64,000 bases of DNA from NCBI RefSeq assembly GCF_002094885.1, contig NZ_MSIT01000010.1, positions 57,577 through 121,576 on the forward strand, given 5' to 3'. This document shows, one piece after another, positions 54,509-64,000 of the stretch. The notes beneath the pieces are model-generated. The model did not search any database and was not told where the DNA came from. It worked only from the letters and a program-made list of their open reading frames with translations. Made by a program: the position numbers and the translations under genes. The stretch's first letter is position 1; the number at the start of each line of letters is the position of its first letter. Source of the DNA: Salibaculum halophilum (GTDB lineage Bacteria; Pseudomonadota; Alphaproteobacteria; Rhodobacterales; Rhodobacteraceae).

Positions 54509-55864
54509 ATGAGCGATTTCGACTATGATCTCTTCGTGATCGGCGGCGGCTCGGGCGGCGTGCGGGCCGCCCGCATGGCCGCGCAGACCGGCGCCCGCGT
54601 GGCGCTGGCCGAGGAATACCGCCTTGGCGGCACCTGCGTGATCCGCGGCTGCGTGCCCAAGAAGCTGATGGTCTTTGCCAGCGAATACGGCGAGATGGTC
54701 AGCGATGCCCGCGCCTATGGCTGGGACATCGCCGATGGCACCTTCGACTGGGGCCGGTTTCGCGGCCAGCTGGACGCCGAGCTGGACCGGCTGGAAGGCG
54801 TTTACCGGCGGCTTCTGGAGGGCTCGGAGGTGACTGTTCACGACGGCCGTGCCCGCGTCACGGGGCCGCACGAGGTGCGCGTGGCGGACACCACCTTTTC
54901 GGCCAAGCACATCCTGGTGGCCACCGGCGGCCGGCCGGCCCTGCCCGAGATGGAGAATGCCGAGCTGGGGATCACCTCGAACGACATCTTCAAGCTGGAC
55001 GCGCTGCCCGAGAGCATCCTGATCGTCGGCGGCGGCTACATCGCCTGCGAGTTCGCCTGCATCCTGCACGGGCTGGGCGTCGAGGTGACGCAGTTCTACC
55101 GCGGCGCGCAGATCCTGCGCGGCTTCGACGGCGAGGCGCGCGGGCTGATCGCCGAGGAGATGCAGCAGCGCGGGATCGACCTGCACCTTGGCACCAACGT
55201 GATCGGCATGATGCCCGAGGGCACGGGCGTGCGGGTCAAGGCCACCAACGGCAGCGAGCGGGTCTACGACAAGGTGATGTTCGCGACCGGCCGCACGCCC
55301 AACACCGACGGGCTGGGGCTGGAGGAGGCCGGCGTGGCGCTTGGCCGCCGGGGCGAGGTGGTCGTGGATGACTACTCGCAGACGCGGGTGCCCTCGATCT
55401 ACGCCATCGGCGATGTGACCGACCGGGTGCAGCTGACTCCGGTGGCGATCCGCGAGGGCATGGCCTTTGCCGACACCGTGTTCCGCGGCCAGCCCACGCC
55501 GGTGGATCACGCGCTGATCCCCTCGGCCATCTTCACCCAGCCCGAGATGGGCACCGTCGGCCTGTCCGAGGAGGATGCCCGCGAGGCCGGCCCGATCGAG
55601 GTTTACTGCACCTCGTTCAAGCCGATGAACACCGCCTTTGCCGGCCGCCCTGACCGGGTGCTGATGAAACTGGTGGTCTGCGCCGAGACGCGCCGCGTGC
55701 TGGGATGCCACATCGTCAGCCCCGGCGCGGGCGAGATGATCCAGCTGGCCGGCATCGCGGTGAAGATGGGCGCCACGAAAGAGGATTTCGACCGCACGGT
55801 GGCCGTGCATCCGACCGTTTCCGAGGAACTGGTGACGATGCGCGCGCCCGTGCGGACCGCTTGA
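54509..55864 (+). CDS. gor: Glutathione-disulfide reductase
   Basis: 451 aa from the ATG at 54509. The FAD-binding VIGGGSGGVRAARMAAQTGA is followed by the redox pair GGTCVIRGCVPKKL, the NADPH Rossmann motif ILIVGGGYIACEFACILHGLG, the GDVTDRVQLTPVAIREGM segment and the C-terminal His-Glu dyad VHPTVSEELVTMR. It reduces oxidised glutathione. The spacing of 194 bp from rpiA suggests its own promoter. Confidence 0.95.
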   Translation: MSDFDYDLFVIGGGSGGVRAARMAAQTGARVALAEEYRLGGTCVIRGCVPKKLMVFASEYGEMVSDARAYGWDIADGTFDWGRFRGQLDAELDRLEGVYRRLLEGSEVTVHDGRARVTGPHEVRVADTTFSAKHILVATGGRPALPEMENAELGITSNDIFKLDALPESILIVGGGYIACEFACILHGLGVEVTQFYRGAQILRGFDGEARGLIAEEMQQRGIDLHLGTNVIGMMPEGTGVRVKATNGSERVYDKVMFATGRTPNTDGLGLEEAGVALGRRGEVVVDDYSQTRVPSIYAIGDVTDRVQLTPVAIREGMAFADTVFRGQPTPVDHALIPSAIFTQPEMGTVGLSEEDAREAGPIEVYCTSFKPMNTAFAGRPDRVLMKLVVCAETRRVLGCHIVSPGAGEMIQLAGIAVKMGATKEDFDRTVAVHPTVSEELVTMRAPVRTA

Positions 55865-55947
55865 AAAGCGGGGGCAGCGGCCCACATGATGACGCAATGA
55901 AACGCGCCCCGTGCCGGGGCGATGGCAACAAGGGAAGCTTTAACCGG

Positions 55948-57197
55948 ATGGCTGGAAACAACCAGGGCCCCTGGGGGGGCGGCGGTAGCGGCGGCGGCGG
56001 TGACGACCGCGGCCGCAACAACGGCGGTGGTGGCGGCGGGCGCAGACCCGGTCAAGAGCCGCAGATGCCCGAGTTCGACGAGATCGTGAACAAGACCCGC
56101 GACCAGCTGCGCGTCCTCATGGGCGGCGGCGGCGGCAAGGGTGGCAAGCCATCCGGCGGCTCGGGCGGCGACGGGCCGCAGATTTCGCGCGGGATGGTCG
56201 GGCTGGGGGTCGCCCTGGCCGTGGTGGCCTGGCTGACGGCCAGCTTCTACACCGTCCGCCCCGAGGAGCAGTCGGTCGAGCTTTTCCTGGGCGAGTGCAT
56301 CGAGCCCTGCATCGGCCAGCCCGGCCTGAACTTCGCCCCCTGGCCGCTGGTGACGGCGCAGGTCGTGCAGGTGACGCGCGAACAGGTCATCGAGATCGGC
56401 GAGGACGACGTTCCGACCAACCTGACCTCGGGGCGGAACCTTCAGCGGTCCCTGGATGGCGATACCGGCCTGATGCTGACCGGCGACGAGAACATCGTCG
56501 AGATCGCCTTCGAGGTGGTGTGGAACATCACTTCGCCGGACCGCTACCTGTTCAATCTGCAGGATCCGCCCGAGACCATCGCGGCGGTGGCCGAATCCTC
56601 GATGCGCGAGATCATCGCGCAGTCGCAACTGGCCAACATCAACCGCGAACGCGCCGTGCTGCGGGACCGTCTGCAAGAGGCCGTGCAGTCGACGCTGGAC
56701 AGCTACAACAGTGGCGTGAACATCATCCGCATCAACCTCGACCAGGCCGACCCGCCGGCGACGCAGGTCGACGTCATCAACGTGGACGGCGAAACGGTGG
56801 AAACCTCGCCGCTGGCCGCCTATCGCGACGTGCAGGACGCGGAACAGGAACGCATCCAGCTGCAGAACCAGGCCGATGCCTATGCCAACCGCGTCACCGC
56901 CGAGGCGCGCGGTGAAGCGGCGCAGATCGTCGAGAACGCCGAAGGCTACCGCGCCCGGGTCGTCAACGAGGCCCAGGGTGAGGCGTCTCGCTTCGTCAGC
57001 GTGCTGGAGGAATACCAGAACGCCCCCGACGTGACCCGCGAACGTCTTTACCTGGAAATGGTCGAGGAGGTCTTCGGCCGCTCCGACATGATCCTGCTGG
57101 ATGACAACGGCCAGGGCGACGGCGGTGTCGTGCCCTATCTGCCGCTCGACCAGCTGCGTCGCCAACCCACCGACCAGACCACCGGAGGGTCGAACTG

Positions 57198-57198
<1 letters not shown>
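55948..57198 (+). CDS. hflK: FtsH protease modulator HflK
   Basis: 416 aa from the ATG at 55948; an in-frame ATG at 55897 would place a stable CGCCCC/GGGGCG hairpin in the coding region. The N-terminus is a Gly-rich tract (GNNQGPWGGGGSGGG), then a membrane helix (MVGLGVALAVVAWLTASFYTV) and the SPFH domain (TVRPEEQSVELFLGE to the QADPPATQVDVINVD segment) with a coiled coil after. With HflC it forms a membrane ring that limits FtsH. Confidence 0.95.
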
Positions 57199-58097
<899 letters not shown>

Positions 58098-58116
58098 GCA
58101 CGGCGAAAGACATCGA

Positions 58117-58146
58117 AAAAAGGGGCGGCCGCGGTCGCCCCTTTTT
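58117..58146 (+). terminator. Bidirectional Rho-independent terminator after hflC
   Basis: AAAAAGGGGCG (58117-58127) pairs with CGCCCCTTTTT (58136-58146), an 11-bp stem with an 8-nt loop and a T-run in the stem end. Confidence 0.92.
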
Positions 58147-58289
58147 GCATGCCGGCGGAGGTGCCGGCTCTCACAAAGACATGACCGGCCCGTGTTTGGC
58201 GTTGCGCTGTCTCGGCCACGGCCTACATTTTTTTCGGAACCTGGCCGGGACACGGCCGAGTTATGCCAACAGGAAAAGGAGACGTCGAC

Positions 58290-59771
58290 GTGAAGACCTC
58301 CAGAGCAATCGCAGTCGCGCGGACCGACGCGCGGTCGGACACCGGCACCCTCAAGGCAGCGCTGCTGGCGCTCCTCGTGGGCGCGGCCATGGTGCTGTCA
58401 CAGGTCAGCCCGCTGGCGGCACAGGACCGCCCCGACACCTTCGCCGACCTGGCCGAGCAGGTCAGCCCGGCGGTGGTCAACATCACCACGGCCACCACGG
58501 TCGCGGGCAACACCGGGCCGCAGGGCATCGTGCCCGAAGGCTCGCCCTTCGAGGATTTCTTCGAGGAATTCAACGAGGGCCAGCCGCGCCGGTCCTCGGC
58601 GCTGGGCTCGGGCTTCGTGATCTCCGAGGATGGCTTCATCGTGACAAACAATCACGTCATCGAGAACGCCGACGAGATCATGATCGAGTTCTACCCCGGC
58701 GGCGAGGAAATGCTACAGGCCGATCTGGTGGGCACCGATCCCAACACCGACATCGCCCTGCTGAAGGTCGACGCGGACCGCCCGCTGCCCTTCGTGGAGT
58801 TCGGTGACAGCGACGGCGAGACGGCCGAAGTTGGCGATTGGGTCATGGCCATGGGCAACCCGCTGGGCCAGGGCTTCTCGGTCAGCGCCGGGATCGTTTC
58901 GGCGCGCAACCGCGAACTGGCCGGCACCTATGACGACTACATCCAGACCGACGCGGCCATCAACCGCGGCAACTCGGGCGGGCCGCTGTTCGACATGAAC
59001 GGCGACGTCATCGGCGTGAACACGGCGATCCTGTCGCCCAACGGCGGCTCCATCGGGATCGGTTTCGCCATGTCCTCGGCCGTGGTTACCAATGTCGTCG
59101 ACCAGCTCAAGGAATACGGTGAGACCCGCCGCGGCTGGCTGGGCGTCCGCATCCAGGACGTCACGCCGGACATGATGGGCGCCATCGACGGGCTGGACGA
59201 GCCGCAGGGCGCGATGGTCACCGACGTGCCCGAGGGGCCGGCGCGCACTGCCGGGGTTGAACCGGGCGACATCATCCTGACCTTCGACGGCGTCGACGTC
59301 ACCGACACCCGCGAGCTGGTCAGCGTCGTGGGCAACAGCCCCGTTGGAAAGAACGTGGCCGTCGAGGTGCTGCGTGACGGTGACATGCGCGAGCTGACGG
59401 TCAAGCTGGGCCGCCGCGAGACCGCGCAGGCCGCTGCCTTCCCACAGGATGAAGAGGCCGAGCCGACCGAACCCGCCACGACCTCGATGCTGGGCATGGC
59501 GCTGTCCGAGATCACCGAGGACATGGCCGGCGAGCTGGGCGTCGCCGCGGGCGAGGGTCTCGTCATCATGGAGATCGACCCCGAGAGCGAGGCCGCGGCC
59601 AAGGGCCTGCGCGCCGGCGACGTTATCACCGAGGCCAACCAGTCCGGCGTGACATCGGTCGAGGAGTTCGAGACCCGCGTCGACGAGGCACGCGAGGCCG
59701 GGCGCAACTCGATGCTGATGCTGATCCGCCGCGGTGGCGAGCCGCGTTTCGTCGCCCTGTCGCTGACCTGA
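58290..59771 (+). CDS. degP: DegP/HtrA-type periplasmic serine protease (Do family)
   Basis: 493 aa from the GTG at 58290, chosen for the AAAAGGAGA site 7 bp ahead; the ATG at 58263 lacks one. Signal sequence ALLALLVGAAMVLSQVSPLAA. The triad is intact: His in TNNHVIENA, Asp in DPNTDIALLK, Ser in INRGNSGGPLFD. Two PDZ domains follow at about 285-380 and 400-490. It degrades and refolds misfolded periplasmic proteins. A GGAAC at 58236 with GAGTT 17 bp on could be an ECF-type stress promoter, weakly supported. Confidence 0.94.
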   Translation: MKTSRAIAVARTDARSDTGTLKAALLALLVGAAMVLSQVSPLAAQDRPDTFADLAEQVSPAVVNITTATTVAGNTGPQGIVPEGSPFEDFFEEFNEGQPRRSSALGSGFVISEDGFIVTNNHVIENADEIMIEFYPGGEEMLQADLVGTDPNTDIALLKVDADRPLPFVEFGDSDGETAEVGDWVMAMGNPLGQGFSVSAGIVSARNRELAGTYDDYIQTDAAINRGNSGGPLFDMNGDVIGVNTAILSPNGGSIGIGFAMSSAVVTNVVDQLKEYGETRRGWLGVRIQDVTPDMMGAIDGLDEPQGAMVTDVPEGPARTAGVEPGDIILTFDGVDVTDTRELVSVVGNSPVGKNVAVEVLRDGDMRELTVKLGRRETAQAAAFPQDEEAEPTEPATTSMLGMALSEITEDMAGELGVAAGEGLVIMEIDPESEAAAKGLRAGDVITEANQSGVTSVEEFETRVDEAREAGRNSMLMLIRRGGEPRFVALSLT

Positions 59772-59797
59772 TCACCGCCGGGCCGGCATGGCGGTAT

Positions 59798-59827
59798 AAG
59801 GGGGCGCTCGGTGGGGCGCCCCCTTTT
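59798..59827 (+). terminator. Terminator between degP and the facing lipoprotein gene
   Basis: AAGGGGGCGC (59798-59807) pairs with GCGCCCCCTT (59816-59825), followed by two more T. It is placed to stop both converging transcripts. Confidence 0.88.
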
Positions 59828-59846
59828 GAGTCGGACATGCGCTCTA

Positions 59847-60368
59847 TTACTCTGCGGCTTCGCGCGGCACGGCCACCAGCCCGAGGTCCCGCGCGCTGCG
59901 CAGGCTCAGCGTCGCCGTGTCCACGTCGCCCCGGTCGCGCTGGTAGCGCTGGATCGCCCGCCCGGTGCGGGTATCCAGCGCTCCGGTGACCGGCCCCCGG
60001 TAATAGCCCCGCGCCTTGAGCGCCCGCTGCACCGAGGCGATGAAGGCCGGGATCATGACCTCGGGGCAGGGGGTGGCGAATTCGACCGCCCGGCGCTCGC
60101 GGACGATCCGCTGGCGGGTGACCGTGCGGTAGACCGCCGGCTCGCGCAGAGTGCCGTCACTGTCCAGCGCCGGTGGCTGGATCATGACCTGGTCGGTCAC
60201 CGTCTCGAAGGCCGCCGGCGTGGTCACGCGCGCCAGGCAGGCATCCCGCTCCGGGGCGATCACCGGCGGGGCGGCCAGCGGCCCCGGCGCATCGTCCTCG
60301 GGGGCGAGGCAGGCCGACAGGCCCAGACAGAGCAGGGCTGTCACAAAAGAAGGTAGTCTGAGGATCAT
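59847..60368 (-). CDS. Lipoprotein with a peptidoglycan-binding domain
   Basis: 173 aa from the ATG at 60368. Lipobox LGLSAC is at the end of the signal peptide. The mature part has a conserved-looking pair of cysteines (RDACLARV, ATPCPEV) and ends in a PG_binding_1 domain (IASVQRALKARGYYRGPVTG, ALDTRTGRAIQRYQRDRG). Probably anchored in the outer or inner membrane and touching the wall. Faces degP across the shared terminator. Confidence 0.85.
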   Translation of the reverse strand: MILRLPSFVTALLCLGLSACLAPEDDAPGPLAAPPVIAPERDACLARVTTPAAFETVTDQVMIQPPALDSDGTLREPAVYRTVTRQRIVRERRAVEFATPCPEVMIPAFIASVQRALKARGYYRGPVTGALDTRTGRAIQRYQRDRGDVDTATLSLRSARDLGLVAVPREAAE

Positions 60369-60416
60369 CCAGGGCTCGTTTCGGCGGGGCGCAGCCCCCG
60401 TGCGCGGCCACACTAG

Positions 60417-61581
<1,165 letters not shown>

Positions 61582-61585
<4 letters not shown>

Positions 61586-63513
61586 GTCTTTTGCGGTTCA
61601 TCTTCGGGGCCGTCCGGGGGCGCCCGGCCCCCGGCGCGCGCGCGCATCCGCTCGGCCTGGTCGAGCGCCTCGGCCAGGCGGGTTTCGAGTTCGCGATCGG
61701 CGCCGCGGGCCCGTTCGACGTAGGCGGCATTCTGGGAAATCGGCACCTCCGGGTCCCAGAGCCGCGACAGGTCGCGCAATAGCCTTCGGTCATGGCGCGA
61801 GAAGGTTATCTCGGCCTCGGCGGCCTCGTGATCCGTCAGGCCGAGAGTTTCCAGCACGTAACGCCCGGCCCGCAGCGAACTGTCAAAAAGCTCGCGCACG
61901 ACTTCGTCGGCTCCGGCCGCGTAAAGCTCGTAGACATGCACCCGGTCGCGGGCGCGGGCGACGATGTGAATGTCGGGCCTGTGGCGCCGCGCGTAGGACA
62001 CGAGCTGCACCGAGGCCACCTTGTCATCCAGCGCCACGACGAGGACCCTCGCCGCGTCCAGCCCCGCCGAGTGCAGGATGTCGGGCCGGGTCGGGTCGCC
62101 GAAGAAGCCCTTGAAGCCGAACTGCCGCATGGTCTGCACCGTCGACAGGTTCCCGTCCAGCACGACGGTGGAATAGCCCACGCTCTGGATCAGGCGGTTG
62201 ACCACCTGCCCGAAGCGGCCGATCCCGGCGATGATGACCTGCCCGGTCTCGTCGATCTCGTCGGCCTCGGGGGCGGCGGCATGATCGCGCGTGGCGGGGC
62301 GCCGCGCCATGGCCTCGTAGAGGATGAACAACAACGGGGTGGCCAGCATCGACAGCGCCACCACCAGCAGCAACTCGGCCCCCAGCGACTGGCCGAGCAC
62401 ACCCTGTTGCAGCGAGAACGACAACAGCACGAAGCCGAACTCCCCGGCCTGGGCCAGCCCCAGCGTGAACAGCCAGCGGTCGCGCCCGCGCAGCCCGAAG
62501 GCCAGCGCCAGCAAGAAAAGCACCAGCAGCTTGATCGCGATCACCGCCGCCGTCAGCCCGAGGATGCGCAGCGGCGCGCCCGCCAGCGTGGCAAAGTCGA
62601 TGCCCGCGCCGACGGTGATGAAAAAGAGCCCCAGAAGCAGCCCCTTGAAGGGCTCCAGGTCGCTTTCCAGCTCGTGTCGGAATTCCGAATTGGCCAGCAC
62701 CACGCCCGCAAGGAAGGTGCCCAGCGCCGCCGAAAGGCCCACCAGCCCCATGAGCGTGGCGATGGAGACGACGATGAGCAGGGCCAGCGCCGTGTACATC
62801 TCGCGCAGGCGCGCCTGGTGGATGTAGCGGAACATCGGCCGCGTCAGGTAGATGCCCGCCAGGATCACCGCGGCCACCGCGGCGATGGTCACCAGCGTCA
62901 CGCCCCAGGCCGGCAATCCCTCGACGAGGGACATGGACCCGCCGTGCGGGTCGGACGCGCCCTCGGCCGTGCGGTCCAGCGATCCGTCCGGCGCCACGGT
63001 CACCGGCTGACGGATCGCCAGCAGGGGCAGCGCGGCCAGCATCGGGATCACCGCGATATCCTGGGTCAGCAGCACCGAGAAGGTCGCGCGGCCGCCGGAG
63101 GTCTGCATCAGGCGCTTCTCGGTCAGGGTCTGCAGCACGATGGCGGTCGAGGACAGCGCGAAGATCAGCCCAACGGCCAGCGCCGTCTGCCAGGCCAGCC
63201 CGGTCAGCCAGAACAGCCCCGTCAGCAAGGCGGTGGTAAGCACGATCTGCAGCCCGCCCATGCCGATCAGCCTGTCGCGCATCGCCCAGAGCGCGCGCGG
63301 CTCCAGCTCCAGCCCGATAAGGAACAACATCATGACGACGCCGAATTCGGCGATGTGCTGCAGCTCGCGCGCCTCGGCCCCGAGGATCGGGGCCACGGCG
63401 ATCCCTGCCAGCAGGTAGCCCAGCACCGACCCCAGCCCCAGCCGCGCGGCCAGCGGCACCGCCAGAACGGCCGCACCCAGAAGGATCGTGGCGAGAAACA
63501 GGGTTTCGAGCAT
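61582..63513 (-). CDS. KefB/KefC-type potassium:proton antiporter
   Basis: 643 aa. CPA2 exchanger domain of twelve helices (GLIFALSSTAIVLQTL, SVLLTQDIAVIPMLA with the ion-binding Asp, LGTFLAGVVLANSEF), then a TrkA-N NAD-binding domain (GQVIIAGIGRFGQVVNRLIQ) and a charged tail. A roughly 35-residue polar loop between helices (APDGSLDRTAEGASDPHGG) is longer than in E. coli KefC. These channels protect against electrophiles when glutathione adducts bind; gor and gloA in this window fit that theme loosely. Confidence 0.9.
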
Positions 63514-63552
63514 GTGGCGAGCCTTTACCGGCCGGGCCGGATTTGCAAGCGA

Positions 63553-64000
63553 TCAGCCACCGACCTCGAGCGTGATCCGCCGGCCGCGCTTGGCATAGAT
63601 CAGCGACCCCGTCCCGATGGCCCGGACGCGCCCGCCGTCGAGACGGTCACCGACCGTGACGCGGGTATAGCGCCCGTTCGACAGCCGCACGAGCGCCCGC
63701 CGGTCACTGTTCGAGCCGTAGACCCCGATCAGGTTTATCCGGCGCAGGTTGATGGCCCCCTCATCGGTCGCCGCGCGGGCCACGCGGGCACTGGTCGGCC
63801 CGCTCGGGCTTGCCGGTTGGGCGACCGCCGGGGCGGGCTGGGCGCTGGCCACGATGCGCTCGAAATCGCCGGGGCGCAGGCCGGGGCGCAGGCTCGCCCG
63901 CGGGGCCTGGTCCGTGGCATCGGCAAAGGGGTCCGGCCGGGCCGCGGCCTGCCGGACGGCGGCGGCAATATCGGCGTCCAGGGCGAGGCTGGCCTCGTCC
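63553..64000 (-). CDS. C-terminal part of a large unidentified protein (runs off the right edge)
   Basis: The frame is open from the window edge to the stop at 63553; about 148 codons are visible. The Ala/Pro-rich stretch (SAQPAPAVAQPASPSG) leads to a conserved-looking C-terminus (INLIGVYGSNSDRRALVRLS, then YTRVTVGDRLDGGRVRAIG). This ending resembles large Rhodobacterales proteins of unknown function, often with many Ala/Pro repeats. The start and main domains are outside the window. Confidence 0.65.
   Translation of the reverse strand, partial: DEASLALDADIAAAVRQAAARPDPFADATDQAPRASLRPGLRPGDFERIVASAQPAPAVAQPASPSGPTSARVARAATDEGAINLRRINLIGVYGSNSDRRALVRLSNGRYTRVTVGDRLDGGRVRAIGTGSLIYAKRGRRITLEVGG

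Noticed and set aside
55970..56040. GGC/GGT-rich microsatellite-like tract
   Set aside because: It encodes the Gly-rich N-terminus common in HflK.

Overview
The window is about 68% G+C by eye and carries an alphaproteobacterial, most likely Rhodobacterales (Paracoccaceae/Roseobacteraceae), chromosome segment. The signs are gene order (ppdK next to glyS-glyQ with a small gene between the synthetase subunits, folB-folP-glmM, hflK-hflC-degP), a SAM-II riboswitch before metZ, an LdtR-like winged-helix regulator, DUF1194 and DUF1007 proteins, and a class I ilvC beside twin Lrp regulators. Coding density is high and many neighbours share ATGA, TGATG, GTGA or TTGA stop/start overlaps. I saw no rRNA, tRNA, CRISPR array, insertion sequence or prophage.

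Layout. 1-8 kb: purD start, xseA, a diverged alkane-hydroxylase-like membrane protein, ftsY, a periplasmic protein, an EamA exporter, yciB and an alpha/beta hydrolase. 8-15 kb: a complete SAM-II leader (promoter, aptamer, terminator) controlling metZ and a GNAT gene, then folE2, trkH, DUF1992, a methyltransferase and an SRAP repair protein. 15-19 kb: a broken AMP-ligase remnant and two overlapping Lrp genes divergent from ilvC, then a second EamA exporter. 19-30 kb (minus strand): folB-folP-glmM, a SleB-type wall hydrolase, a variant ppdK, and glyQ-small gene-glyS. 30-37 kb: a SPOR/peptidoglycan-binding protein with a dead protease domain, a DUF1007-NicO metal exporter pair, a MATE pump and a CPA2 antiporter. 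37-41 kb: aminotransferase, XRE regulator, sdhE, LdtR-like regulator, DUF1194, gloA. 41-46 kb, the most accessory-looking part: a Slam-type outer-membrane translocator with its lipoprotein, thyX, a low-G+C AlbA_2/Schlafen-like gene and a 142-bp inverted-repeat element. 46-51 kb: a sitABCD manganese/iron ABC operon behind a Mur/Fur-like operator, then adenine deaminase. 51-64 kb: a low-G+C three-helix membrane protein, sdaA, rpiA, gor, hflK-hflC, degP, a lipoprotein, a ferredoxin, a VCBS-type protein, a KefB/C antiporter and the end of a large unidentified protein.

The most distinctive non-coding signal is a family of back-to-back perfect palindromes of about 16-28 bp, many centred on GTCGAC, placed just after gene 3' ends at six sites. 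The arms differ between sites but the architecture repeats, and one 22-bp unit occurs identically at two loci 18 kb apart. Other candidates for novelty are the pseudo-protease, an approximately 250-bp low-G+C segment inside glyS, the ATP-site-altered ppdK, and two foreign-looking small genes (44.5 and 51.3 kb) that could be defence or mobile-element cargo; that last role is inference only.
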